Counted from the first letter of the stretch, positions 1 to 11,935 are shown. The stretch: 64,000 nucleotides of DNA from Adiantum capillus-veneris (GCA_014529385.2 CM043969.1:33680446-33744445); one strand, 5' to 3'. Notes: generated by a model from the sequence alone, not told the origin. Program-made: numbers and translations.

Positions 1-15
1 ACACGATTGGACGGC

Positions 16-399
16 TCATATCAAATCCGCTCTGTGTCCCCCAAATTTGGGCCTTAGATCCCCCTTGGTTGACCCCATGTGCGATAGTGACGAGGGGGGC
101 ATCGATATAGCCTCCATGAAGCCAACATGCATATCAGATAGAGAACCGTGGTAGCTAGTAGTCTCAAGGGAACACCCTAGGGGGATGGAAGAGAGCACAG
201 TGTGTTCCAAAAAGCTCCAAAAAAGCGTTCTGGGACCATAAGCAAGAAAGTGTTCCATGAGGATGGCAAATTTTACTTGTCTTGTCGATTGGATTCGGTC
301 ATGCATTAGACTGATGTAACCACCTACGGGGTTGGATAACTCACTTGAAATATGAAAACCAAATAGAGAGAGATTACACTTTGCACTCGTAGGCGACAA
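16..399 (-). other. Unrecognised 127-codon open frame
   Basis: An uninterrupted frame of 127 codons lies at the window edge on the minus strand. It has no motif, signal peptide or membrane segment that I recognise, and its composition (many S, H, L, P, G) gives no clue. The surrounding DNA is old retroelement sequence, so it may be part of a decayed element continuing beyond the window. It could equally be a chance frame. No function is proposed. Confidence 0.12.
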
Positions 400-1679
400 G
401 GTAGAGGATTCCTCTTCAGAGAGTATTGGCCCTCAAGTCGAGCGCCCTTGGTGGTATTTCTTATTAACTTATGAATAGTCAAGTTATAATTGTTCTTTGT
501 GAGTCCACTCATATAATTTTTCTTACAATTGAGGCCGTGCCTTCTACTTCATAACCCAAAAGCACAAGTTATTTTTACATGGTGTGCTAAAGCACAAAAA
601 GTAAACTACTTCAATTAACTGGCCTCTAAAAGCTTCCTAGCATTGTAATTACCTGTCAACAATTTCTTTGGTTTGTGCCATGTTTTGCGGGCCCTCAAGC
701 TCTACTTTTGGTCTTGAGTTTTATGACTCCCTCTGTAGCTCTATCGGCTATTGCACCTCGTGTTCCCATTGCAGCTCCATTTTATGGAGACAATTAAGCA
801 GGTTGTCACATATACTTTGAAGTGCAGAAGAAGTGTTGATGGTGATAGCTTAGGATTAGTGGTTAGTACGTATACAAGGTTCCTTTTACTTCCATGAGAG
901 AGATGTGCAATAGACAAAGAGAGAGAGAAGAGGGAAAGAAGACTAACACAAGATGGGGTCCCAAACCTCCCTCCAAGGCCCCCCCACGCTATTGCTAGAG
1001 TTGTAGAGTGGTATTTGCTTTAGATTGCACAAATGTTGATACAATGGATCTAGATGTTGAGATGTTGATGGGATCATGCACTGGATGCTTGGACTTGCGG
1101 TGTGGAGAGGCTAAGGGCTGAAATCTAAAAATGCTAGGAAGATTGGCTTGGATCTGCAAACTCTGATGAGGCTATGGGTTTAAAACTGAGAGGCTGATCT
1201 GCTGATGCAAAAATGCAAGGGATGCTTGCTAACATGAGGCAATTGGTTGACTACTAATGCTAGGGTGCTGGAGGTTTTGGCGATGGCAAGGTTGATCTGC
1301 TGGCTGAAAACGCATGTGTATTTGCTACACTCAGGGCACCAAACTGATGGAGAAATGCTGATGGGATGAAATGCCAGAGAGAGACTGGGGGTGCTGAGGT
1401 ATAGATGTTGGAAAATGCTAGAGTTGATGAGTGCTATGGGCTCTTGATTGTTCATGTTGTCTATTGATGATCTGATGGATATGGGGTGAACTAAATAGCC
1501 TTTTCAATTGAGATTGAGCAGTACTTGATAGGAGCCCCCCTGACTTCTAATTAAATTGTCACTACTTATTAATATTGATATTATTAATGAGAGGAGCTTT
1601 GCATGCTATAAACTGACTAGGTAACGATGCTGAAAAATCTACTTTGGCTCCATGAATTCATCTTCGTCTACAATCTTGG
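400..1679. other. Stretch without recognisable gene
   Basis: No frame here resembles a known family. Positions about 1,020-1,480 are enriched in short words such as GATG and GCTG, giving a loose low-complexity texture. A short GA-rich patch lies near 905-940. Confidence 0.4.
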
Positions 1680-2835
1680 GTTCATCGTCTTCTAAAATCT
1701 CCTTTGGGGGATCTCTGTGAAATGAATTCAACTAAGAAACATGGAAAACGTTGTACATTGACCACAAATTAGGTAACCACAATTTCATAAACACATCATT
1801 TATCTTTTTGATGGCTGCAAATGGGGCCATCCATCCTAAAAGACAGCTTTGGTTACTTCTTTACTACTTGCTTAAGCCTTTGCTTCATGATTCTAAGATA
1901 CACCCAATCCCCTTCCCTGATAGTAACATCTTGACGATCTTGTTAGCCTCCCTTACATAATATTCATGAGCCTTGCTTAGCCGAAGCTTCACACTCTCAC
2001 TACCTTGTCAAAGGACTGGCTCTAAGCGTTGGTATAAGCCAATTGTTTGACCAATCTAGTCGATAAAGATTGGAATGGACGACCAAAGGCAGAAGGAAGC
2101 CTCATATGGTGTTCTACCAATGCATTAGAATAGAAGTCATTCAAAATTGCTTGTGCTATAGGGAGATATTGTTCCCATTGAATGTTGATCACACACATAT
2201 TACTTCAAAAACATCAAAGACTAAGTGATTGTAAATCTCAGTTTGACAATGTAATTGTTGATGAAATGGAGATGAAAAATTTAACTTAGTGCCAAAATTT
2301 TCCAAAAGTGCTTGCCAAAAATGTAACATAGAATTAACATCTCTATTTGAAACAATCGCCTTTGGCAAACCACAAAGATAATACCAATGCTTATTGAAAA
2401 AACGCGCTACATCTTGAGCTGTGATTGTGGCCTTAAGGAATGAGAATCCAAAACTTACTTAAACAATCAACAATGGTTAAACACTGTGTATTCCTTGAAT
2501 GCAAACACCTTGCTGCTTACTTCAAGGGGCTTTAACTTTTAACAAATAGAACAATGTGTGACATATCTAAAAACATATTTTCACATTTTAGGGAAAAAAA
2601 AAGGTTATCTTTTCTTAAGTGGTGCCCACTTGTGAATGGATCATGTGCATCGTGCAATATGGCTTCCCTAATAGAATTAACACACAAATATGGTGATGAA
2701 AATACAAGAGACCATCACGAATGAGATAGTCTTTTGGCCCTTGTGCAGCAACCATTGCTTCCCAAACTCAAAATCTGCATATTGATTTTTCATGCTATCA
2801 AAAGATACTCCATTCAGGGAGGCTATGGACTTAGA
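1680..2835 (-). pseudogene. Ty3-type integrase remnant
   Basis: Read on the minus strand, frame pieces give the three parts of a Ty3 integrase in order. A zinc-binding region (HDAHDPFTSGHH, then a decayed CxxC region) lies near 2,590-2,690. The core follows, with IVDCLSK (first Asp) near 2,480, LPKAIVSNRD (second Asp) near 2,360 and a degraded HQQLHCQTE (Glu) near 2,250. A tether-like tail runs to about 1,680. Frameshifts and stops separate the pieces, so it is inactive. In a live element the integrase inserts the DNA copy into the chromosome. Reverse transcriptase is not found upstream on this strand; the preceding DNA is a dispersed repeat. Confidence 0.75.
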
Positions 2836-3320
2836 ATCAAGAGTCAAGACCTATCCTTTGTGAATTACAACTAGGTTAGCTTTACCTCAAAATATTCAAT
2901 GAAACCACCAAATTGTAACGGGAGGCATCATGTGCCAACGAGAAAGAACTAATTGTGCAAACTTTAAGCACTTCAAATAACTGAATTGAAGGAGATGCAT
3001 GACACACGAGATGCGGAGTGGCGGAGTTCCACCCCCACATAGCACTAGCCCCAAATTCTTGCACCCATTTCACTTTTTCTTTATATTACTTGAACTCAGT
3101 ACAATGGCGGCATCAAGCATGCGAGATAGTGAGCCCTTGCCACATATATAAAGGCCCTAGGCCCATGAAAAGTAGTTTACATAAAAAGCTTCAAACTTAA
3201 AAGATTATGGTCCAAAAGCTGACAAACAATGAAAAGCTGCTAGTGCAAATTACAGAAATCCCTACACCTGCAGGCCAGTAGCGGAATTTGCAAAAGTCCA
3301 TACAATCTACCACATCATCA
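2836..3320 (-). repeat. Dispersed repeat R1, copy 1
   Basis: About 485 bp here matches 57,586-58,089 in the same orientation, with many substitutions and small indels. Shared landmarks are the CTAGGTTAGCTTTACCTC block, the GATGCGGAGTGGCGGAGTTC block and the ACAATCTACCACATCATCA end. On the minus strand it carries a TATATAT-like box. In both copies it lies beside a Ty3 remnant of the same orientation: RNase H on one side in copy 2, integrase on the other in copy 1. Confidence 0.7.
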
Positions 3321-3360
3321 TGAGCCAGATACATAATTCGTTTCATATAAGCGTATTAAA

Positions 3361-3610
3361 GCCTTACATGGGACCAATACCAGAGGAGCCTATTATAGAG
3401 GATCCCCCAGAAGTTGAAGACAAAGAGCAACTCATTCAACTCGAACAAATCCTCTTTCATAAGGATTGAACTACAAGAAGTGGCCTTCTGACACGAAAAT
3501 TTCTACTGAAGCTTAAAGATTTACCCAGAGCCGATGCCAAGTGGGTGGATGAAAATTTCATGCGAGCTTACCGGAGATTCTTAAACAATATGAGAAATCT
3601 TTTCACCTGA
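3361..3610 (+). pseudogene. Ty3 chromodomain remnant, 3' end of a pol gene
   Basis: The plus strand encodes an acidic lead-in (EEPIIEDPPEVED), then LEQILFHKD and a chromodomain-like core (LLKLKDLPRADAKWVDEN, compare the usual VKWKGL...ATWE), with at least one stop and one frameshift. Chromodomains close the pol gene of Ty3 chromoviruses and steer integration to particular chromatin. The frame ends just before the LTR starting at 3,637, as expected for the 3' end of such an element. The rest of this upstream element is missing, replaced by repeat R1. Confidence 0.65.
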
Positions 3611-3636
3611 GGACAGCTGAATAAGAGCGGGTGGCT

Positions 3637-5133
3637 TGTCACACCTCAATAGAAAAGAACTTGAATTTTACAAATGTGTTTTTCTTTTGTAAGACAAGAT
3701 AGCTAGAACAGTGCACCTTAGTATGCTCACCAATGAGTAGTCACAGGTTATGGTGGACCCACACAGTGGGTTAGAACATAGATAGTGCACACTCCCACCT
3801 AGATGAACCAATAGGGCGACTGTGACTTGTAACCCGTGCATATCGGGATCTTACTTGCCCATAGAAAGAGTTGATGCCTTCGAGTGTGGGCTAGATCCAT
3901 CAGAAAAGACAGTTACAATCAACAAGATGGCATGATCATGAAGATTGCTCATTATGCATATGTGGGTTGAATGCATTAATGTGTGTTTTTAGCAGTTCTA
4001 AGATGGAAGATTCTAGAAGGAAGATTCTAGAAGGAGGTTCCAAAAGGAGGACCCGTGGTGAAACACTTGTCACAAACTTTCTAAACGATGAGACACTTGT
4101 CAAAAAGATTTCAAAAGAAGAGACAAGTGAGTGGATACTTGTCAAAAAGATTTCAAAGGAAGAGACAAGTGTGTGGACACTTGTCATGCCAACTTTTCTT
4201 TTACTAAACACTTGTCACAATCCTCTTCAACTTTTTCCTTTTCTCTTGAGGAAACTTCTCTATACATAAAGCCTCTTTTCCTCTCATTTCCCCATCTCCT
4301 AGTTGCTAAATTTTCCTCTACCATCAGCCCAAGAAACCCCCTTCATTACTATCACCATCTCTCTCTTCGCTACTATTCCTTCATCCTCAAGAAGCCATAG
4401 CTCTCTCTCTCTAGCTTGCTGTTTTTTCAGGACAGCACACCTTTAAATCTGAAAATTTTGTTGTTTCCCTTCAGTTTTGCGCTCTTCTAGTCATCCTACA
4501 AGCAACCAGGACACTAGATCTCTTCTCTAGCATACGCAACAACTAAATTTTATCTTTGTACATATGTTTGAGAAGTCTACTTATGTTTACTTTTATGCAT
4601 GTGCACATTGAATTTGGCATGATGTACGAGTGTGAGTCTACTTAAACTCACTCTCGGGTTGATTGTAACTGAGCTCAATCCTAAGTTACTTGGGTTGAGT
4701 AGAAATCTAATTCCACCGGGGGGCGAGGGGGTTGCCTATCTTTAACCCTCATTCTGCATCTTGTCTCTTTGAAGGGTGAAAGCATGTTAACCTGTCGCGC
4801 TTTTTGTACTAGTTAGCAATTTCAAGTTAGCACATCTTCGAAAAGTTGGGCGTCCGGTAAAATTTTTACAAATAATATCAAAATTTGTCGGAGGTTGTAC
4901 ATTTGGATTCCTTGTTTCAAGTGCTTTCTATTGATATATCATATGTCATAGATCTTGGAGATGTAGCTCAAGTTATTGTACTAGTTAGCATATGTCAAAA
5001 ATGTGCTAGTTAGCATTGTCCGGGACATGAAAAAGCATGACAAGTTAACATGCTTTCACCCTGAAGTGTTGTGATTAATATTTTTTCAAGTTATTTAAAC
5101 ATTAAGCACTCTAAGTTGTACGGGGCTCTTACA
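3637..5133 (+). mobile_element. Ty3 LTR, about 1.5 kb
   Basis: The segment begins TGTCACACC and ends GGGCTCTTACA, the usual TGT...ACA borders, one base before a primer-binding site. A chromodomain remnant abuts its left edge. It therefore acts as the 3' LTR of a lost upstream element and the 5' LTR of the downstream one. A TATACATAAA box lies at 4,261-4,270. The left border is inferred from the terminal sequence because no second copy of this LTR is in the window. Confidence 0.6.
4084..4190 (+). repeat. Direct repeat in the LTR promoter region
   Basis: Two copies of a unit of about 47 bp contain CACTTGTCAAAAAGATTTC followed by AGAGACAAGTG. Each unit also holds an inverted pair, CACTTGTC and GACAAGTG. 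The location upstream of the TATA-like box suggests repeated enhancer-type elements; that role is inferred. Confidence 0.6.
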
Positions 5134-5134
5134 G

Positions 5135-5146
5135 TGGTATCAGAGC
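5135..5146 (+). promoter_or_regulatory. Primer-binding site, initiator tRNA-Met type
   Basis: TGGTATCAGAGC follows the LTR end by one base. This is the standard plant retrotransposon site complementary to the 3' end of initiator tRNA-Met, where minus-strand DNA synthesis starts. Confidence 0.85.
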
Positions 5147-6775
5147 TTTGGCTTGATCCTCCCCCCTACGCTACTAGTGTTTATAGTTGCTTGTGTGCAC
5201 CTTTGCCTGACCATTTCTTATTTTACTAATGGGAGACATAAACACTGCTATCTTATAAGCTCTTCAAAGGTTGCTAGAGGAGGAGAATCGCGCCATTCGA
5301 GGATAGCTTCTCAAACTCAACAAGGGGGAGAATCCCAATGAAGCCAAGAAAGAGCAGCTAGAAAAGCAACACAATTCTAATAGAAGGAGCCGATCACGAA
5401 GCCCGCTAGCCGCGAAGAAGGATAATGGACGAGGCAAAAGAGGACGCTCTATCTCAAAGAAGAGAAGCCATCGAATCCAAAGTACATCCTCTTTGTCAAG
5501 GGTCATCATCAAGCGACAAGGAGATGCCTCATTCATACAAAAAATCTCATTGAAGGAAAAGGCATCGATATTCTTCATGCTCTTCTTCATCTTTAAAGAC
5601 AAGTTCGTCCTCCTCTACTTCGAGATCTAGGCACAGAAGAAGGCACAATAAGAATTTTTGTGCTGGATTATTGAACATTTGTTAAAGGTAGCAAAACATA
5701 TATTATCAAATGATATAGAAGAAAACTAAAATTATGGCCTATGATCTATGACCAAGGTTAGATTTCAAGTGTATTGAGGGTGGATGGGAGTGCTAAAATA
5801 GAAGAGAGTGATTAGCTGAAAGTCAAAATTACCAAATTGTATGATTGGATTACTAGAGGCCTTCTTGATAGCTTTGCAACTATGTGTTATCATCCGTTGA
5901 AGGTATCTACTCGGGGGATTCACCATGGAAAACTTACCGCACCACGTAAGTGCAAGGGAGGGGGGTTTTTTTACAAGTTACATAAGTGTATAAGTTAGGG
6001 GCAGGCCCCCAATAATTTATATCCCAAGCTCAAAAATAAGGGAGGGGGTATCATATTTATGGGGAAGGGGGGGGGGGGGGGGGGGAACTGCCCTGTGTTG
6101 ATTACTTGTAACTATTGGTCATCGTGTGCACTAGAACTCGGATGAATTTTGGGGAAGGTACGTTGCCAATCACTCTTTGATTAGCTTTACTCATTTAGAT
6201 CATGTGAGACCTAAATTTTATATGTAAGATAGGGGTATGAGAGTTTTCTTCATTGATTGTCGTATAAGCGTAGAAAGAGGGGTCATATTCCCTAATATGA
6301 GTCGTATATAGGGGTTTTATCAAAGTTGTTCGCTCGCAGGTGGCGTCATGTTTTGTATATAGAGTGAATCCCCCGGGGGTATCTGGCACAAAGAAAATAT
6401 TGTGGTTGGGAAAGAAGCATTGACTATTATTGTTGATGTTATCAATTCTGAGTTTGAATTGAAGATTATATGATAAAATAGTGAAAGGTGGTAGAGTTTG
6501 AACCATCAATCTTATTTAGCTTCTTGACGAGATGATGTATGTGATGCCATAAGGTTTAGATCTTCTGACAAAGTCTAAGATTATATATGATAAAACAATG
6601 AAAGGTGGTAAGAGTTAAAACCATCAATCTTATTTAGTTTCTTGATGAGATGATGTATACGATACCATATGATTTGAATCTTTTGGTATTCTAGTTTCTT
6701 TTGGTGTTGTGAGAGAGGCACAGTCATGGGGTTGAATAGCTAGACACATGCATCGATGGTCGAGCAAAATATGTT
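5147..6775 (+). other. Retroelement leader and decayed gag N-terminus
   Basis: No clean gene. Plus-strand pieces at about 5,540-5,660 encode a Ser/Arg/His-rich stretch of the kind found in the N-terminal part of some Ty3 Gag proteins. A run of 19 G lies at 6,067-6,085. A tandem duplication is listed separately. The rest shows many stops in all frames. Confidence 0.4.
6463..6690 (+). repeat. Tandem duplication, period about 115 bp
   Basis: Two diverged copies of a unit starting AGATTATATGATAAAA and containing ACCATCAATCTTATTTAG and GATGATGTAT lie head to tail. Confidence 0.7.
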
Positions 6776-7509
6776 GTGGACGTTTTCGCTTTGCTTGAGT
6801 ATGTAGGCAAGAAATTTCCTTCTACAATTTTTAAAGCAAGTAGAGAATGTTATTTTGATCATCTATTTGTGGGAGATCAAACCAAGTCACTCTCACAAAT
6901 TGAGAAGAAGGTCAAGTTTAGTACTTATGACGGTTCACAAATTCCTTATCTTCTTTTAAAATTTGTTTGTCAATTTCAAATATTATATGGTCGTGAGAAG
7001 AAGTATAAATAGAAGGAGAAGATTAAGTTTGGATCTTTACTTTGACCAATCTAGCTCACACTTGGTGGATGGAATTGGAGTATGATGATGCTGCCCTAAG
7101 ATCGTGGAGAATTTTTGTCCACATGTTGCAGTCCCAATTTCTTCCTGTCCATTTCAAGAGGGATGTGAAGATGGAGTGGGACCACTTGTGGCAAAGGAAA
7201 AATGAATCTTTGGAAAACTACATCAAGAGGTTTTGGGAGATACTTTTGAAAGTCCAACATTTCAAGAAGATCGACAACTCTAAAAAATTAAGGATGTTTC
7301 AGGGAGGTTTGCATTTTAAACTTCACACAGCTCTAAATCATTACTCTTGCTCTAATCTTAGGGAACTCACAGACCATGCTGAGACATGTGAGTTGGAGCA
7401 CAATAGCGGAGACTCTCTTTCGAAGATAAATAAGAAGAGTCCATCCAAATGGGAAGCAAATTCGGTCTCTAAAGAGGGACAAAATCAGCACCAAATTCAA
7501 AGAAGGTGA
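6776..7509 (+). pseudogene. Ty3 gag remnant
   Basis: Two frame pieces make up the capsid region. The first (6,776-7,012) contains KKVKFSTYDGSQIP, equivalent to the 'P.F.G.DP' start of Ty3 capsids. The second (7,042-7,509) contains HTWWMEL, then SWRIFVHMLQSQFLP, ESLENYIKRFWEIL and LRMFQGGL, the typical order of plant Ty3 Gag. A frameshift separates them near 7,035 and a TGA closes the second. Gag packages the element RNA in cytoplasmic particles. The frame of the second piece continues downstream through protease and RT. Confidence 0.8.
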
Positions 7510-8058
7510 AACCCTACTCATTTTTTGGTGCTCCTCCCCGGTGTCGTTCAACCTTCATCCTCCAAGGAAGCAATTTATTGAGGAAGAGAAACAAAAATAG
7601 AAGGGAAGTGCTTCAAATGTGGTAAAGAGAGACACATAGCAAAGCACTCTGCAAACAAAGGAAACAACAAGGTTTCTTCTTAAGATAAATCCAAGCCCAT
7701 GGCCACAATCAACGCTATACGAGATGTGGTTGGCAATACAAACCATACTCGAGCAATGCGTCAATTATGTAAGGCTTGGGGACAATTTCAAGGAAACCAA
7801 CCTTTTTTTCTAATCGATCCCGCAGCAAACAAAAATTTCATCTCTTGGAATTTAGCCAAAGAACTTGGCTTGAAGAATGACGACATGGAGACACCCCTAG
7901 AGATTCACCAAGCCCTAAATGCCAATGACAAAGACACATTGAAGACAGTTGTACCCTACATTGGTACGCTTAAATTTGAGCTTCAAGGTTTCAAAGATCA
8001 ATACACCTTTTGCATTGCAGATCCTGATGCCGCAGATGTCATACTTGGCATGCCTTAG
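7510..8058 (+). pseudogene. Ty3 zinc knuckle and protease remnant
   Basis: In the same frame as the gag piece, after an in-frame TGA at 7,507-7,509 and two more stops, comes a zinc knuckle of the form CFKCGKERHIAKH. The last Cys of the CCHC pattern is replaced by His. The aspartic protease follows: FFLIDPAANKNFIS near 7,810 corresponds to the usual D-S/T-G-A active site, here DPAA, and ADVILGMP is the conserved ILG flap-side motif. The DPAA form may be a family trait or decay. The protease would cut the Gag-Pol polyprotein. The piece ends in an in-frame TAG. Confidence 0.75.
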
Positions 8059-9636
8059 AACCATAGAGCGGACTCAACCATCTACTCTCAAAAGAAGACC
8101 GTCGAATTCACCCATAAAGGCAAAAAGTACGAGATCAAAGAAAGCGTAACTGGGGACACCATACCCATGGTAAGCCATACTCAAGCCTCCAGAGCAATTA
8201 AGGATTGTGTTCAATGTTGTATGTTTTTATGCAATGATAGTCATGATAAGATACATGTTGAAAATCACGAACAACTCAAAGTCTTGGAAAAGTATAAAGA
8301 TTGTTTTTCAAGAGATCTTCCTTATCAACTACCTCCACAAAGGCCTGAAGATCATCAAGTAGATATCATCCTTGGTAGCTCTCCTCCCAACATTGCGCCT
8401 TCTTGAGTGAGCCGTTCTCAACAAGAGGAAATTAGGAAGCAAGTGGAAGACCTACTTAGTCATGGGTTGATTAATCCTAGTAGCGCACCCTTTTGTTCTC
8501 CAGTTCTTCTTGTTCAGAAAAAGGATAGCAGCTTTAGAATGTGCATCGACTATCAGGCACACAACAAAATAACTGTGAAGAATAGATTTCCCATTCCACG
8601 AATTGATGACATTTTGGATCGCCTGGGTGGCACCAAGATTTTTAGGAGGATTGATCTAAAGAGAGGATATAACCAGATCAGGTTGATTCCACAAGATACC
8701 CACAAGACTGCTTTCCGTACTTCTTTTGGCTTATACGAATTCTTGGTGATTCCTTTTGGATTAACTAATGCACCGAAAACTTTCAATCCCAGGATGAAGT
8801 GCATCTTTAGGGGTCACCGTCAGTAAGTTGGCACTTTCTTTGATGATATTCTTGTGTTTAGCAAGAATGAAGAAGAGCATCAACACCATCTAGAAATTGT
8901 TTTGCAACTTCTTCATGAGAATCAGCTTCTCATCAATGGTAAGAAAAGTGATTTCTTCATGCATTAAAAAAATTATCTTGGGCATGTGATCTCTTCAGAA
9001 GGCATTCAGATGGATCCAAAGAAGATCACAATAATCCAAGAATGGCCAGATCTTCGTGATGTGCATGAGGTGCGATCTTTTTTGGGGTTATGCTCTTACT
9101 ATCGCCGCTTCATCAAGCATTTTGCCCACATTACTTCTCCTCTACATGACGTAACCAAGAAGAATACCACTTTTCAATGGAAGGAGAATGAGAGGAAATA
9201 TTTTGAAAAGCTGAAAATCATAGTCACTTCAGGCCCTGTTCCCATCATCCCCGACTTAACAAAACCATTCCTGGTTGAAGCAGATGCTTTTGGCAATTGC
9301 ATTGGTGCTATGCTGAATCAAGAAGGCCATACACTAACTTTTGAAACCCAACGCCTAAATGATGCAGAGAAGAGGTATGATATTTATGAGAAAGAGCTTT
9401 TGGCTGTGGTTCATGCTTTGAAGAAATGGAAACATTTTTTCTTAGGAAATGAATTCATTGTAAGAATTGGCCACCAAAGCTTGAAGTATTTCAACACTCA
9501 AAAGCAGTTACAAGAAAGGCATGCAAAGTGGAAAACGTTTTATCTATGTTTTATTTTCAAATCTTATATACTCCTACCAAGCACAATGTGGTTGCAGACG
9601 CACTTTCAAGAGTCCCCAAAATTTCAACCATGTTAA
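8059..9636 (+). pseudogene. Ty3 reverse transcriptase and RNase H remnant, no integrase
   Basis: Same frame again, with stops at about 8,404, 8,824 and 8,965. RT motifs are in order: SPVLLVQKKDSSFRMCIDY, RIDDILDRLGG, FRRIDLKRGYNQI, TAFRTSFGLYEF, IPFGLTNAP, then FFDDILVFSKN, which retains the paired catalytic Asp. The thumb (YLGHVISSEG), the tether and an RNase H follow, with VEADAFGNCIGAML, EKELLAVVHAL, an HQSLK motif and a final DALSRV read in a shifted frame near 9,600. The matching integrase is absent: sequence after about 9,640 is unrelated. The element is dead by truncation as well as by stops. Confidence 0.88.
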
Positions 9637-9959
9637 CCCTCACGGACACCCTAGATCACCTTCGACCGACGCCTTATTATTTATTTGATTGAGTCATGGA
9701 CCGTGCTTGTCGGTCTAGTAGGTGTGTAGGTTATCGCCGATGAGAGGCGCACCACTTATCTTATTTTTACAGTAGTTTTGCAACAACCGGCCACTATGGG
9801 TGCCCATGTGTGAATGGGTCAAACTCTTATAAAAGGTCCATTTGACCTAAAAATCCTCATTCTTGGAGGTGAAAGCTAAGAAGTACTCTTGCTCCATCTC
9901 TGTCTCCTTCTCCTTCCTGTACTCATGTGTGTATGTGTGTGTCTCTGTGCGCCTGCACG

Positions 9960-9962
<3 letters not shown>

Positions 9963-10003
<41 letters not shown>
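9963..10003 (+). repeat. GA microsatellite
   Basis: Uninterrupted (GA)n of about 41 bases. Confidence 0.95.
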
Positions 10004-10006
<3 letters not shown>

Positions 10007-10107
10007 GTGATCGAACATTGCGACGGCATCGGCGGTGGTGAGGTGGTTAAGCATGCAGCTCCTTTTTCTTTGCAACACATGATCCATCACAATGGAAGCA
10101 TTGAGCA

Positions 10108-10318
10108 ATGAGTGACACACCATTGTTTTTTTGAGCTTGCTAGGACTGTCTAGTTGTGTGCTTGCAGCCTTTCGAGGCTCGCACACAGTACACAGGCAAG
10201 TTCCCAACCTTCGTCATGTGCGGTGAGTGACACACCATTGTTTCTTTGAACTTGCTAGGACTATCTAGTTGCATGCTTGAAGTCTTTTGAGGCTTGCACA
10301 CAGTGCACATGCAAGTTC
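10108..10318 (+). repeat. Tandem duplication, period about 114 bp
   Basis: Two diverged units each start GAGTGACACACCATTGTTT, contain CTTGCTAGGACT and end CAAGTTCC. Confidence 0.8.
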
Positions 10319-11348
10319 CGAGCCACCAACACTTGCGACAAAGTGCACATTTTTGGTGTCGTTTTTTGGGGACTGCCTTGCACTAAGCTTGAGGAGAACT
10401 CATTACTATCTCAAGAAGCCTTCACTTCTGCCATTTCTAGTTTTTGTTGAGCTATGTGAGAACTGTTAAGTGGTTGTAATGTGCATTTTTAGCAGGTTTT
10501 GTTAACTTCTGTTAGTGGCTATAAGGTGCGGTTTTAGCAGGTTTTTATAAGCTCTACTAAGTGTTGTAGTGTACTTGTTTTTGTGAGATTTATTAGATCT
10601 GTAATGTGCAGGTGTTAGAAGATCTGTTAGTAAGTGCAGACAATGTGCAGTAGTTAGTGTAAACAATGTGTAGCTTATTGTGTTAGACAGTGTGTGAGCA
10701 CAGGTAATTAGTGTTAATTAGTTGTGTTAGCTGCAAGGAGGTTAGACAGAGTTGCTAGGAGTTGTTGTGTGTGCGTGTGAGCTTGACGTCCACGTGGCAA
10801 CATTAACCATATAAAAATATTTTTTGAAATTCAAAAAAAGAACACTCGAAATATTGAGACCAAAAAGAAAATTCAAAAATAAAAATCTTATCTTAAAAGG
10901 ATGAATCAGGATCATTCCCCCGAACCCAAAGCCCGAGCCCATGCCCAAGCCAAGGCCCAGTCCTCAGTCCTCAATCTTGTGATATAATATACACACTACT
11001 TTATATATAAATCCTAGGACTTCAAGTGAAGGGAGGGCATGTGGGACAAATTCCTCAAGTCCTCCACCATCCCCTTTACACTCACCCTTTGGACTTACTA
11101 AATCTAGCCCTCTCTCCACCTAGGAAAAGACTATTTTTAGGATTTTGAGGGTTTTGAATCGGAGACCATAAAGCACAACATGTCCGTCTAGCCAAGGCGC
11201 TCGTTTTGAGCTATCACATGCCATATTACGTGGCTTGGTTAGAAAAATAACCAAAAATAACAAAAAAATTGGGTTGTAAACACTTAAAAAAAACTAGGTT
11301 AGCGGCCTTCATGGGCACTCACCAACACTTCTAGAGTGTTGAGGTCAC

Positions 11349-11933
11349 ATGTACCTATGCTCTAATTGTGTGCTAGAGGATGATCACATAGAGAGTTTCT
11401 CCGTTTATGCGGGCACTCATTATTCCTCCACCTTAGGCTCTAGGCCCTCAGTGGGAACGCAAGGTAGTACCACTCAAGATCCACATACTACATCTGACTC
11501 TTCCTCTTACTATGACGTCCTGGAAGGTTAACCGATGCCTAATCCCAATAGTTCAAGCCAAGACATTCATGCCCTGTGCCCACGGTCCGCACCAAGCGTG
11601 CTTAGCCGCTTGAAGGAGACTTTTAGTAGAGCCACTTGCTCTGAACACGGAGCTAACGATGTGAATGAAGGGGGTGGGGAAGTAAATTTGCCATTCATTA
11701 CCAATGCAGACCCCATTCTCCTGGAGAGTGTGCATGTGAATGCTCCATTCACTGCATCCCCTAACTCTTCAGAGCTATTTCCCTCCAAGGTTATATTACC
11801 TGATGGGAGAAGCCTTGCCGAAATACAAGAGATTGCACATAGATTGTCTGCTTTTGCTTTCTCCATGCAAACTTGGAAAGTGAGAAATGCTTGCGTTTTT
11901 GAACCAAACCCTACAATAGGAAAGTTTGAATAA
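11349..11933 (+). pseudogene. Unrecognised frame with one internal stop
   Basis: Starting at an ATG, a single frame runs about 195 codons and is broken only by a TAA at 11,529-11,531. The product is Ser/Thr-rich at first (SSTLGSRPSVGTQGSTTQD), then contains SRLKETFSRATCSEH and ILPDGRSLAEIQEIAHRLS. I do not recognise a domain. It ends just before the inferred copia LTR, so it could be host-derived or part of a neighbouring element. A minus-strand frame of 141 codons overlaps it, so coding on this strand is not certain. Confidence 0.3.
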
Positions 11934-11935
11934 TT

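Larger units (their letters stand above)
9637..11348. other. Gene-free stretch
   Basis: No coding family is recognised. It holds a GA microsatellite (9,963-10,003), a tandem duplication (10,108-10,318) and, at 10,450-10,740, repeated phrases around TTTTAGCAGGTTTT and TGTTAGT. It may be the untranslated part or LTR of a retroelement, but no partner copy lies in the window. Confidence 0.4.

Noticed and set aside
4084-4190. CRISPR-like array
   Set aside because: Two imperfect repeats inside a plant LTR, with no spacer pattern.
5264-5602. Minus-strand 112-codon frame
   Set aside because: Shadow of the Ser/Arg-rich gag leader on the plus strand.
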